From: Beroe forskalii
Lineage: Eukaryota > Ctenophora > Nuda > Beroida > Beroidae
DNA length: 64,000 nt
Reading direction: 5' to 3'
Assembly (NCBI GenBank): GCA_011033025.1
Contig: WFMF01000634.1
Coordinates: forward strand, 21,325 to 85,324
The position numbers and the translations under genes were made by a program. The notes under the pieces were generated by a model, which saw nothing but the letters and a program-made list of their open reading frames with translations, had not been told where the DNA came from and searched no databases. Below, one piece after another: positions 39,201-55,679 of the stretch (position 1 is its first letter; every line of letters starts with the position of its first letter).

Positions 39201-42200
39201 GTCAAATAGAAGTGTATCTGGTCATAAATTATGCGCCTGAAACCACTGAACCAATGATATTCGCCAGTTTTCCTTTGTTTTCCTGTAAAATCCAAAAACC
39301 CTATTTTTACCTCTCAAAACAGTGATCCAGGATGTTCTTCATTTCTGAGGCACCCAAGATCCGAAATCGAAAAGCTTTGGCCGATTGAGCTGAAAATTTG
39401 CACGCCATCCATGGACGACCTAAGAAAGACATACCATACTTCAGAATCCCGAAATCAGCCATTTTCTGTCTGTTATGGGGGTTAAAATCGCGTTTTTCGG
39501 CTTAAAACTGCCTTTTTTCGCCCCTTATTGGGCGTAGATGTCTCATGGGTGGTCAAATAGAAGTGTATCTGGTCATAAATTATGCGCCTGAAACCACTGA
39601 ACCAATGATATTCGCCAGTTTTCCTTTGTTTTCCTGTAAAATCTAAAAAACCCTATTTTTACCTCTCAAAACAGTGATCCTGCAGGACGTTCTTCATTTC
39701 TGAGGCACCCAAGATCCGAAATCGAAAAGCTTTGGCCGATTGAGCTGAAAATTTGCACGCCATCCATGGACGACCTAAGAAAGACATACCATACTTCAGA
39801 ATCCCGAAATCAGCCATTTTCTGTCTGTTATGGGGGTTAAAATCGCGTTTTTCGGCTTAAAACTGCCTTTTTCGCCCCTTATTGGGCGTAGATGTCTCAT
39901 GGGTGGTCAAATAGAAGTGTATCTGGTCATAAATTATGCGCCTGAAACCACTGAACCAATGATATTCGCCAGTTTTCCTTTGTTTTCCTGTAAAATCCAA
40001 AAACCCTATTTTTACCTCTCAAAACAGTGATCCAGGATGTTCTTCATTTCTGAGGCACCCAAGATCCGAAATCGAAAAGCTTTGGCCGATTGAGTTGAAA
40101 ATTTGCACGGGGGTTAAAATCGCGTTTTTCGGCTTAAAACTGCCTTTTTCGCCCCTTTATTGGGCGTAGATGTCTCATGGGTGGTCAAATAGAAGTGTAT
40201 CTGGTCATAAATTATGCGCCTGAAACCACTGAACCAATGATATTCGCCAGTTTTCCTTTGTTTTCCTGTAAAATCCAAAAACCCTATTTTTACCTCTCAA
40301 AACAGTGATCCAGGATGTTCTTCATTTCTGAGGCACCCAAGATCCGAAATCGAAAAGCTTTGGCTGATTGAGCTGAAAACTAAAAAACCCTATTTTTACC
40401 TCTCAAAACAGTGATCCAGGACGTTATTCTTTGAGGCACCCAAGATCCGAAATTGAAAACTTTGGCCGATTGAGCTGAAAGTTTGCACGCCATCCATGGA
40501 TTGACCATGAAGAAAGACATACCATACTTCAGAATCCCGAAATCAGCCATTTTCTGTCTGTTATGGGGGGTTAAAATGGGTTTTTCGGCTTAAAACTGCC
40601 TTTTTTTCGCCCATTATTCTGAAGATGTCTCATGGGTGGTCAAATAGAAGTGTTTCTGGGTCATAAATCATGCGCCTGAAACCACTGAACCAATCATATT
40701 CGCTTTTGTTTTCTCTTTAAAATTTCTATTTTTACCTGCAAAACAGTGATCCAAAAAGGCACCCCTCGAAATTTTTGTGCTGAAAATTCTGCACGCCATC
40801 CATGGACGACCTAAGAAAGACATACCAGACTTCAGAATCCTGATCGCTCGTTTTCTGTCTGTATTGGGGAAATAAAATCGTTTTTCGGATTAAAACTGAA
40901 AATTTTCCCCCCTGCAATTGGGCGTAGATTTCCCGATTTCAGAACAACATCAGCCATTTTAAATTATGCCAGGGAAACCACTGAAGGTTTTTTTCTGCCA
41001 GTTTTCCTTTTTTTACAATTCTGATGTCCATATTTTTACCTTTTCAAAAGTGATCCAGGCTGGTAAATTTTGAGGAAATTTGATCCGAAACGAACCATGT
41101 TGTCCGATTGTTTTCCTGTAAACCAAACATCCATTTTACGACCTAAGAACATACCATACTTCAGAAAAACGAGGCAGCCATTTTTTGTCTGTTATCGAAA
41201 AATCGCGTTTTGAGTTGAAGACTGCCTTGCACGTGTGGTATGGTCGTAGATGTCCCAAGGGTGGTCAAATAGAATTGTCTGTTATGGGGGTTTTGAAACC
41301 ACTTGAACTGCGAAAACTGTTTTTTTTGACCCTTTAAATCTAGGCCCTAGATTTTTCCTGGCATGTCAAAAACAGTTGATCCAGGTTGTTATAAATTTCT
41401 GAGGAACCCAGGATCCAAAATTGGAAAGGTGGCCGATTTTTCCTGAAAATTTGGTAAAAACCTCATGGACACCTAAGAAAGGTATTTTGTAATTCTAAAC
41501 TTTAGAATTACAATCAGCCATTTAGGTAGGTGTTATGCAAAACATGAAAAATGGTGAAAATACAGAAAATTTCAGTGATATCACAGACATTTTATCTATC
41601 ATTTCCTTCGGAAACATTGTCTCAACTCCGTTTTTGGTCAAAATTTTTGCAATTGCCCAGTTTTCAGTTGAACCAATTTTTTTCTCCAGTGCAGTGTTTA
41701 TTTGTTTAATGCTTTTGAAAACGGTGATTTCCAAAATTTGATGACATTTAGCTCCCTTTAAAACGTATGTTAAAAGATAAGATTTATACGCCAATAATTC
41801 ACCACTTTCCGAAATCAAATCACCTTTTACTATAGAAAACACGTCCAGAAATTTGCACGCATTTCCATGGACGACCAAATCGAAAAACATATGTATAGTT
41901 GAAAATGTGAAATCATCCATGGATGACCGAAGGGGAGATATATTAAAAATCAGTCATTTTCCGGCTTAAAATATAAATTTTTTCGCCCTTTTAAAAGCAC
42001 AAATGTATTCATGGGTGGTCAAATTTAACGTATTTGGTATCTTACATGTTTTGGTAGCGCCTGAAACCACTGGAACTAAATGTATTTGACCAGTTTTCCT
42101 TTTGTATTCCTCTTTAAATCCAAAAACCCTGCAGTTTTATGTTTCAAAACAGTGAAGGATGTTATGAAATTTGTGAACACCCAAGATTCTAAATTGAAAC

Positions 42201-45200
42201 CTTTTGGCCGATTGAACTGAAATTTGCACGCCATCCATGGACGAGTCTAAGAAAGACATACCATTCAGAATCCTGAAACCCATTTCACACCCTGAAGGTT
42301 TTGTTAGTGGACTGTTTTTAATAAAAGCTTTTTTCGCAAATTCGGGGGGGCGAAAATCATGGGTGGTCAATAGATGAGCATGTTTTTTAAAATCCCTTTT
42401 TCGCGTGAAACCACTGAACCACGATGCAGACTGTGTCGTAGAAAAGGAAGCCATTTGGGTACGAAAACCCTATTTCCAAAAACCTTCTCAAAACAGTGAT
42501 CCAGGATTTAATGGCATTTCTGAGGCACGTCAAAGATCCGAAATCGAAAAGCTTCTTTCGATTGAGCTGAAAATTTGCACGCCCATCAGGGGACGACTTA
42601 AGAAAGACATGGATTAATAGAATCCCGAAATCAGTCATTTTTTGTCTGTAATGGGGTTAAATTTACTGTCTTTTGCTGAAAAAACTAATATTTTTCGCCC
42701 TAATTGGGCGTAGATGTCTCATGGGTGGTCAAATAGAAGTGAGGTCTAAATTATGCCTGAAACCACTGAAATTTGATATTTTCAAATTTTCATTGTTTTC
42801 CTGTAAACAAAACCCTATTTTTACCTCTCAAACAGTGATAAAATTCTTCATTTGTCAAGAACCAAGATCCGAAATTGAAAGCTTGGCCGATTGAGCTAAA
42901 AACGCCATCCATGGACTCAATAATAAGAAAGACATACCATACATCGAATCCCGAAATCAGCCATTTTCTGTCTGTTATGGGGGTCTAAAATCGTTTTTCG
43001 GCTTAAAACTGCCTTTTTCGCCCCCTTATTGATGTCATGTAGAATGTCCATGGGTGGTCGAAATAGAAGTGTATCTTGGTAAAATCAAAAAAACCCTATT
43101 TTTATAAATTATGCGCCTGAAACCACTGAACCAATGATCCATGGACGCCAGTTTTCCTTTCAGCAATTTTCCTGTAAACTTAAAAAAAACCTTTATTTTT
43201 ACCTAAATTTTCAAAACAGTGATCCAGCTCTTTGTTATTCAAAAATTTCAAAACAGTGAGGCACCCAAGCACCCAAGATCCGAAATCGAAAAGCTTTGGC
43301 CGATTGAGCTGAAAATTTGCACGCCATCCATGGACGACCTAAGAAAGACATACCATAACGAATCCCGAAATCAGCCATTTTCACCGTCAGGGGGTTTAAA
43401 ATCGTGTTTTCGGCTTAAAACTGCCTTTTTCAGTAGATTTGGTCTGTATCTGGTGTTATGCGCCTGGAGACCACAAACCAATGATATTGCCAGTTTTCCT
43501 TACTTTTCCTGGATACTTTCCTCTCAAACAGTGATCCAGGACGGTCTTCATTTCTGAGGCACCCAAGATCCGAAATCGGCTTAAAAATTTGCACGCCATT
43601 CATTTTTCAGAATCCCGAATCAGTCATTTTTCTGTTATGGGGTTTAAATCGTTTTTCGGCTTAAAACTGCCTTTTTCGCCTTATTGGGCGTAGATGTCTC
43701 ATGGTCAAATAGAAGTGTATCTGGTCATAAATTATGCGCCTGAAACCACTGAACCAAGATTTAGTTTTTTTTGTTTTCCTGTAAAACCAAAAAACCCTAT
43801 TTTTTCCCCCTCAAAAAAGTGATCCAGGCCCGGGCTTCATTTCTGGGCACCCAAGATCCGAAATCAAAAACTTTTGGATTGGGCAAAATTTGCACGCCAT
43901 CATGGACGACCCAATAAAGACATACCATACTTCAGAATCCCGAAATCAATTTTGTCTGTATGGGGTTTAAATCGTGTTTTCGGCTTAAAACTGCTTTTGC
44001 CCCTTATTAGCGTAGATGTCTCATGGGTGGTCAAATAGAAGTTATTTCCAAAAAATCCCGGCCCCTGAACCTGATATTCCCAGTTTTTCCTTTGTTTTCC
44101 CGAAAATAAAAACCCCATTTTACCTCCAGTGATCCAGGCTTTCTTTCTGAGGCACCCAAGATCCGAAATCGAAAAGCTTTTGGGGATTGATTGAAAATTT
44201 TCACGCCATCCTGGGCGACCAAGAAAAACAAAATACTTGAATCCCAAAACAGCATTTTCATGTTGTGGGGCTTAAAATCGTTTTTCGGCTTAAAACTGCC
44301 TTTTCGCCCCTTAAGCAAGTAGATGTCTCATGGGTGGTCAAATAGAAGTGACTGGTCATAAATGCGCCTGAAACCACTGAACCAATGATATTCGCCAGTT
44401 TTCCTTGTTTTCCTGTAAAATCCAAAAACCCTATTTTACCTTTCAAAACAGTGATCCAGGCCGGTCTTCATTTCTGAGGCACCCAAGATCCGAAATCGAA
44501 AAGCTCTGGCCGATTGAGCTAAAAATTTGCACGCCATCCATGGACGACCTAAGAAAGACATACCATACTTCAGAATCCCGAAATCAGCCATTTTTTCTGT
44601 TATGGGGGTTAAAATCGCGTTTTTTCGGCTTAAAACTGCCTTTTTTCGCCCCTTATTGGGCGTAGATGTCTCATGGGTGGTCAAATAGAAGTGTATCTAC
44701 TGGTCATAAATTATGCGCCTGGAAACCACTGAACCAATGATATTCGCCAGTTTTCCTTTGTTTTCCGCAAAATCCAAAAACCCTATTTTTACCTCTCAAA
44801 AACAGTGATCCAGGCCGGTCTTCGTTTCTGAGGCACCCAAGATCCGAAATCGAAAAGCTTTGGCCGATTGAGCTAAAAAATTTGCACGCCATCCATGGAC
44901 GACCTAAGAAAGACATACCATACTTCAGAATCCCGAAATCAGCCATTTTCTGTCTGTTATGGGGGGTTTAAAATCGTGTTTTTCGGCTTAAAACTGCCTT
45001 TTTCGCCCCTTATTGGGCGTAGATGTCTCATGGGTGGTCAAATAGAAGTGTATCTGGTCATAAATTATGCGCCTGAAACCACTGAACCAATGATATTCGC
45101 CAGTTTTCCTTTGTTTTCCTGTAAAATCCAAAAAACCCTATTTTTACCTCTCAAAACAGTGATCCAGGACGGTCTTCATTTCTGAGGCACCCAAGATCCG

Positions 45201-46674
45201 AAATCGAAAAGCTTTGGCTGATTGATCTGAAAATTTGCACGCCATCCATGGACGACCTAAGAAAGACATACCATACTTCAGAATCCCGAAATCAGTCATT
45301 TTCTGTCTGTTATGGGGGTTTAAAATCGTGTTTTTCGGCTTAAAAACTGCCTTTTTTCGCCCCTTATTGGGCGTAGATGTCTCATGGGTGGTCAAATAGA
45401 AGTGTATCTGGTCATAAAATTATGCCTGAAACCACTGAACCAATGATATTCGCCAGTTTTCCTTTGTTTTCCTGTAAAATCAAAAACCCTATTTATACCT
45501 CTCAAAACAGTGATCCGAGGCCGGTCTTCATTTCTGAGGCACCCAAGATCCGAAATCGAAAAGCTTTGGCCGATTGATCTGAAAATTTGCACGCCATCCA
45601 TGGACGACCTAAGAAAGACATACCATACTTCAGAATCCCGAAATCAGCCATTTTCTGTCTGTAATGGGGTTTGAAATCGTGTTTTCAGCTTAAAAAACTG
45701 CCTTTTTCGCCCCTTATTGGGCGTAGATGTCTCATGGGTGGTCAAATAGAAGTGTATCTGGTCATAAATTATGCGCCTGAAACCACTGAACCAATGATAT
45801 TCGCCAGTTTTCCTTTGTTTTCCTGTAAAATTCAAAAAACCCTATTTTTACCTCTCAAAACAGTGATCCAGGACGGTCTTCATTTCTGAGGCACCCAAGA
45901 TCCGAAATCGAAAAGCTTTGGCTGATTGATCTGAAAATTTGCACGCACCATCCATGGACGACCCTAAGAAAGACATACATTTTCTCTGAAGTTTGAAATG
46001 TGTTTTTCATTTTCTGTCTTTTGCCAGTATGGGGTTTAAAATCGTGTTTTCGGCTTAAAAACTGCCTTTTAAATTATGCCCTTGGGCGTAGATGTCCATC
46101 CTTTGGTCAAATAATTCAAAAGTGTATCTGGTCAAAAATTATGCAGGACGGTGAAACCACCCAAGAACCAATGATATTCGCCAGTTTTCCCATTGTGGAC
46201 GACCTGTAAAGACATAAAAAACCCCTATTTTACCTCTCAAACGGTTTAAAGATCCAGGCCGGTCTTCATTTCTGAGGCACCCAAGATCGAAATCAAGGGT
46301 GCTCTGGCCGATTGAGCTAAAAATGCCTGAAACGCCAACCAATGGACGACTTTGTTTTTCCTGTAAAATCCAAAACCCATTTTACTCTCAAAACAGTGAT
46401 TCAGCCATTTTCTTTCTGTTCCGAAATCGGGGGGCTAAAAACACGCCATCATGGACGACCTAAGAAACATACCATTTCAGAATCCCAAAACTGCCTTTTT
46501 AAAACGCCTTTTTCGCCCTTATTGGGCGTAGATGTCTCATGGGTGGTTAAATAGAAGTGTATCTGGTCATAAATTATGCGCCTGAAACCACTGAACCAAT
46601 GATATTCGCCAGTTTTCCTTTGTTTTCCTGTAAAATCCAAAAACCCTATTTTTACCTCTCAAAACAGTGATCCA
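27223..46674. repeat. 351-bp satellite array 2 (about 55 monomers)
   Basis: Same monomer and orientation as array 1. About 29100 to 40370 is highly uniform. The left edge (27223-28900) and especially the right part (40378-46480) are diverged. Edge variants include CCAGGCCGGTCTTC or CCAGGACGGTCTTC in place of CCAGGATGTTCTTC, and AAAATCGTGTTTT in place of AAAATCGCGTTTT. Broken monomers occur at 40109 and 40378. The array ends inside a monomer after CAAAACAGTGATCCA, then unique sequence begins. Frames of up to 124 codons on both strands are monomer translations. Confidence 0.96.
40378..43000. repeat. Strongly decayed satellite stretch within array 2
   Basis: Satellite phrases persist in order (for example CATGGACGACC, CATGGGTGGTCAAAT, GAAACCACTGAA), but between them sequence is replaced, shuffled or unrecognisable, worst at 41000-42450. 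A 132-codon minus frame (41522-41920) and its + strand shadow fall in the most altered part and have no family resemblance. This may be old array-edge DNA or poorly corrected assembly. Confidence 0.75.
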
Positions 46675-46854
46675 TGCTATTTACGAGTTGCTCTGAAATA
46701 ATGAGCGATGTCACGGTTCAATAAGGTATAAAACTAACGGCGTCAGTTATAATAAGGACTGCTTTCCTGACCTAGAAATATGCCATGAAGTTATTATATT
46801 AACCGTGACCATTATTAAGCTAACTGAAGATAACCTAAGAAAAGGTAAAACCGC

Positions 46855-46916
46855 TGTTCCGATAAATTACAATTTGTTCCGATACATAAAACTGATTGTT
46901 CCGATATCGGAACAAA
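46855..46916. repeat. GTTCCGAT repeats ending in a 20-bp perfect palindrome
   Basis: GTTCCGAT occurs three times at intervals of about 20 bp. The last copy forms the perfect palindrome TTGTTCCGATATCGGAACAA (46897-46916). It is a possible transposon end or protein-binding array, and the role is unknown. Confidence 0.7.
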
Positions 46917-47224
46917 TTCGTTAATTGCACGGCACTAAATCAGAGCTAATAGTCCTCCTTCGGATATACGAATATATAAAGTTAATGGTTCTTCTTCTAA
47001 CAAAAAGTATTAGTAGTTGCACTTTCACCACGGTAAGCTAGCCGCCACAGATTAGATACGGCTTTCCTGACCACGCCACCAAGTGTTGAGTGTAGATTAA
47101 CGTATAACGCGCTGTGGACGGAGCATAGCCACTTCTACGTCATCAATTCACCACCTTAAAGCATGATAATGACGTCATTCTTTCCAGCATATCATCGGAG
47201 CATGGGTTGTGTGACAAGTATTAT

Positions 47225-47265
47225 ACGGTGAAGCCGTAAAATAGAAACCCCTGTCGGGTTTCTAT
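47225..47265. other. Two adjacent hairpins
   Basis: TACGG-TGAAG-CCGTA (47225-47239) is followed at once by ATAGAAACCC-CTGTC-GGGTTTCTAT, a perfect 10-bp stem with a 5-nt loop (47241-47265). It does not match the histone 3' stem-loop. Confidence 0.6.
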
Positions 47266-48510
47266 GTTTCCTTATCGCCTGTATGACACGTAATCTTGAC
47301 GTGCATTGTACTGTTATCTGTTTAGTATGTTTCCTTGGAATCTGACTCTACTCATCTCCTTTTAATCGTCGTGTAATTAACTAATCAATTAACTAATCAA
47401 TTAATTAGTTAATTGGTTTCAAACACTCCTCACCTGCGTCCTTACTTTTTATTAATGATTTAATCCCTCCGTACGTTGTGCGTCAACTTTAACAATAATT
47501 CAAGCTAACAATGGGTACTTGAACGGACTGACCCTGTCAAAAAACCAAACGTGTTGGAGGGTGAATCAACTAAAAAACAGACGGTCAAATTGACAGGAAA
47601 TGACTAACAAACGAACATACAAACAGACAGGAACGAACAAAAGGACGGACATACACACAAACACACATAAATCTGCATTTATTATTACTACATGATCTCA
47701 CCTTGCTGTTGACACGAAGTGTCAAACTATCTCGTGAGAGATAGGGTGGGAGAGGAGTTGCGCGAAAAATAATAGACATTTGAGTGTGACGTCATTATCA
47801 TAGCGTAGACTAGCGAATTAGTGACGCAAAATTGGTAATTTAATTCGTGCGACTCTTATAGATCCTATTTTAATGACTGGAAATTATGGATTTACGAGTG
47901 GGATTTATAGAACTGATCAGCTATTTTGTTTTAAATATATCCATTTTCATCTGTCTTATAAAAGTACTACTATGCTATAATATTGAATAATATTTTAATA
48001 CAAATTTGAGATTTTTCTCGACTTTACTTTATGCTATTTGTACTTTCTATCAACAGTTCGGTGACTTAGTGCGCGAGTACGTATGCTTACTTACGTTTTG
48101 TTTTATGTTACACGTGTTTCATTCCAAACGCGATAATAGACCTAAATTGAATTTAATTAGTTGTTTGATAAGTTCTAGGTTACGTTTGCGAGTAACTGTG
48201 AGTAGGTCGACACTTGCGCACTTCGCAATTTGTTTATTTTCTTAGTAGCGTGTGTCGGGCAAGTTTTGGCGAAATTTTTGAAATATTTTATTGTATCAAA
48301 CTTACGTTTTTCTTACCGTTGTGCTCCAAAAATTCTTTGATCTTGGAATGACAAACCGAGGCTATCGATCTGAAACTAAGGATTAAATTTTTCAACCCAA
48401 AAATATCAAATTTGGTACCAGCTTTCCTTTATTCGGCTGTTTTTGACATGAAAATTCTCAAATTGAAATGAAATTATGATAAACTTACACCGTCTCACTT
48501 TGAGAGCACC

Positions 48511-48537
48511 TAACGCCCGAGCCGTGCGCGGGCGTTA
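48511..48537. other. Hairpin, 9-bp stem
   Basis: TAACGCCCG and CGGGCGTTA form a perfect stem around a 9-nt loop, in otherwise AT-rich DNA. Confidence 0.6.
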
Positions 48538-49149
48538 CACCAGTTTGTAAAACTTCACGCGGCATACCACCTTCCATTGCTCCATGATCGCTAATTGAGA
48601 CTAACTATAAAAGTTAGACAACTTCGACATTGGTGACGATATATACATTAATATTATGTGCATATGTTTACAGATACGCTGAATATATTCAACCATTCTG
48701 ACCTAGCACCACAATACGTGGTTAGTAATCTGGCTCATGGCACATGATTTCAGTTCGGTTAATCGCCGTTTAGGGCAAGATATTTATGCTCGTCATTTCC
48801 TTTTTGGTTGTTCGTTCGTCTCACTGAAACTAATGAACAAGTGAATCTCCAAAAACTGTGATATCTGTAAGAGTTGGTTATCATGTCCGTTGACTCTCGT
48901 CCACAAATATTTATCTTTGATCTTGATCTAGTTTCATTGACGATAATCTGGGAAATAAAACATTATTAATAAAGCGTTAAAGAACGCGTTTTTGTTAGCA
49001 TCATTATCTAGCGTCTTGAGTCTCAATTAGTTAATAGTGAACTTCCACTAAAGTTAGTGAGAGCTAATTCAATGTTTCATTTGATCTGATTTACCATTCA
49101 CCACTATTGTCGACAGCGTATTAGCTTACCCAAAGGCCCATTCTACATT

Positions 49150-49196
49150 GACCAATCAGCACGCAAGTAAACCGTAAACTTGGGCGCTGATTGGTC
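49150..49196 (+). promoter_or_regulatory. Inverted pair of CCAAT boxes upstream of tubulin
   Basis: GACCAATCAGC (49150-49160) and its exact reverse complement GCTGATTGGTC (49186-49196) lie about 360 bp before the tubulin start codon. CCAAT / ATTGG cores in this extended form fit NF-Y sites. The pairing and position suggest a proximal promoter. The transcription start is not determined. Confidence 0.5.
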
Positions 49197-49549
49197 GATA
49201 TTATGAAGATTTAGCTGATACGCCAACGATACTTATAACGGCCACGGCTGATAGTAAAAATGAAACTCACTGCGGGTTTTGCTCATAGCTAGCATTGAGT
49301 GAGCGTAAGGAGAGTAGGTGATGTGGGACTTAGGAATCCTAAACCTTGAGACACCACCGGAGCCTTTTCACCCCATCTAGCATGTAAACATGTAATCTAT
49401 CCTGACACGGCTTACAATTTCTCGCATCTATGTATTTATCTCTGACCTATAATGTGTTAAAGACGATTAGCACGTGCTATTTGAAATCTACTAGACAACC
49501 AAACTCGTGTCAATTATAGTCTCAACAATTGATTGATTTCTCCAGGGAA

Positions 49550-53475
<3,926 letters not shown>

Positions 53476-53622
53476 CACACCTAGGCTTAAGAATAGTTCA
53501 TGTACACAATTTAAGGACTGTATTGACTGCAAAATTAATTTGCAGTATGTTTTCATTATTGATACTTTATTAATGCCCGAGAGAATGCTGAATGAGTGAT
53601 ATGTTGATGTGAATTTTGATGA

Positions 53623-53628
53623 AATAAA
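53623..53628 (+). terminator. AATAAA polyadenylation signal of tubulin
   Basis: AATAAA, about 150 bp after the tubulin stop codon, followed by a TG-rich stretch typical of the downstream element. Confidence 0.6.
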
Positions 53629-55679
53629 TTTTCTGGTGTGATGAAGTATTAATCTGTTATTTCTAATCCTAGCTTGAACTTGTTGGGTATTTGATTAATG
53701 CTCTTGTGAACAAATTTGATATTAAATTGATTTGCATGGTTTCTAAAGATATTTAATGCTATTCATGAACAAAATGTTATTTTACCTATGGTTCTTTGCT
53801 TTTGAAACTTTTGCACAAGAAGCCTCAATGCACAGATTTGTTAAGTGAAAAACTTCCAATAGCACATTTAATATGTTTTTTTATATGTAAATACATAGCC
53901 ACTCTTTAATATCAAGACAATGTTACAATTAAATTCACCACACATGAATAGACTAAAGCAATCACAAATTTGTGGTAAGAGTAGATCATTTGTTTATTAT
54001 TAACAAGGGCCTGATGAATATTTGTAATTTGAGTTGTTTTGTTATTATTATAGATGTGCTTGTCATAATATATTAATACATTCTTCATTTCATTCTTGTT
54101 AATTAATTTCAAGCTCTCATTCAAATGAAATATATGAACCATTTAGCAATCACTAGGCAGCTGCTTAATTTGCTAAACAAGTATATACCTGTTTGCATTA
54201 CCTGGATGCTGCCCGGGCTTAGGATCATGCAGCTGCAGATGTGATCAATAATAAAGAAATAAATTCGCTGAAGTCCGATGGACTAGATCTAAGTTTGCAC
54301 TAACTTCCTGAGCCCGTATAAGTGTGTGTACGTGTACTCGCCGCGCGACGATCACAGGGGTATCCGTGTTTAGCAATGTTACAGTGGGTCAAACAAATTA
54401 TTCGAAAAGAACAGAAGTGCGCCGCGCGCAACGCCAATAATATAAATTCAAGGGGTATGGGCATATAAGTTTGCTAATGAGTAATTACACGTTTATCCCT
54501 GTTCGCCTCATGCGCGGCGCGCTTCCGCGAAGCAAAGGGAAGTTAGCCGCGCGGCCATACACACCGCACCTATGATTGCAATGATTACTTCACCTAACCA
54601 AGTGCTTACGCGCGCCGCGCTCGCAGAACAGGGAGATGGTTAGTGCAAAATTATTTTTATTACCTGAATCTAACCAGATGCTTACGCGCGCGCGGCGGCG
54701 CGGCTCACGGCTATTCTGAGGAGGAACAACGATGCTTAACACGAATACCCTTGTTTGTAGCCCTCATTAGGGCTCTGGTTTTGCAAAACCGCGCACGTTT
54801 TGCACATGTGCAAAACGTGCGCGGCGCGGTTAGCGACACTCCTGGTTGGGGGAACCTTAGGAAGGAACGACAGCGCGCCGCATGCGGAATAGCTGGTGCT
54901 GGTTAGGGCAAACGGTTTTCTTTTGTGCGCGTGCGCGCCTTCGTTTTTCTTCAGGTCTCACGTGTAAGTTTCTGGTTAGGTTAAGTAAACAATTACCGCA
55001 CTTGTAAACGGCAGTCGGCACGGCTTAGCTCACGATTTTTGACTTCAGATAATATTATCATTTCTTAATCATTGTATTTGTGATACACCTCTCATTACAT
55101 ATGTTGGGCGCTTTCTCAACCTGTATTTTATAATATTTGACTCTCTTCGGAGATTTTTAAAACCAGCAAACAAAATATATACACTTAGCTGGTTAGGAAA
55201 AACTTATTAGGTTTTAGTATTCCTTCAAATTTTGTCACAGTGGGCCATGTCGAGATCAGTGCTTGGTTTATAAAAGGTCATATCAGACTACTTGAGGAGT
55301 AAGATTAAGCTGTAATTATGTATGGAGTAAATTAGCATTTTGGAAATAAGATCATCAAGTGTTTTCTGAATGTGAATGGGGCTGATTTTCTGATTCTTCA
55401 CACTGATGGCAGGAAGATGGCTTGAGTGCAAACGTGAATAGGGTATTTTCAAAATAGCAGGTTGTTGAATGTGTGTGAAGGTGGGCTGGGGGCAACACCC
55501 ATGGAGATTTGACATTGCCATTTTAACTAGCAATTGTTGAAATTCATTCCATTTGCAAATTATTGTATTGAAAGCTTTTATAATGTTGGCAAGTTTGGAC
55601 CTATGGCTTTAACATGATCCAGTGAAATGAAAACTATATTTCCGTGTTTCCTAAATACATAGGAATTAGGAAATATTAA
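53629..55679. other. Intergenic region between tubulin and the FKBP-like gene
   Basis: 53629-54280 and 55000-55679 are AT-rich with nothing recognised. 54290-54960 is rich in CGCG tracts; within it CTAACCA(A/G)(G/A)TGCTTACGCGCG occurs at 54595 and 54669. An 87-codon frame at 54643-54906 is a by-product of the CG-rich sequence. Confidence 0.55.
54777..54824. repeat. Two abutting perfect palindromes (14 bp and 36 bp)
   Basis: GGTTTTGCAAAACC (54777-54790) overlaps by two bases a perfect 36-bp palindrome at 54789-54824, made of CCGCGCACGTTTTGCACA and its exact reverse complement. Both share the TTTTGC core. Confidence 0.85.

Larger units (their letters stand above)
46675..49549. other. Intergenic region upstream of beta-tubulin
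   Basis: No protein gene recognised; frames here are at most 79 codons and AT-rich. Structures seen: a GTTCCGAT cluster with a palindrome (46855-46916), back-to-back hairpins (47225-47265), self-complementary TTAATTAG tracts (47379-47420), a hairpin at 48511-48537, and paired CCAAT boxes (49150-49196). The last part presumably holds the tubulin promoter and 5' UTR. Confidence 0.6.

Noticed and set aside
41522-41920. 132-codon minus-strand frame
   Set aside because: It lies in the most decayed satellite stretch, has no recognisable motif, and the flanking satellite phrases continue through it.
9199-46674. CENP-B box in the satellite monomer
   Set aside because: The closest stretch (TTTCGGATCTTGGGTG on the minus strand) misses essential positions, so a centromeric role cannot be argued from it.
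54643-54906. 87-codon frame in the CG-rich stretch
   Set aside because: Arg/Ala-rich composition follows from CGCG tracts and palindromes; no motif.
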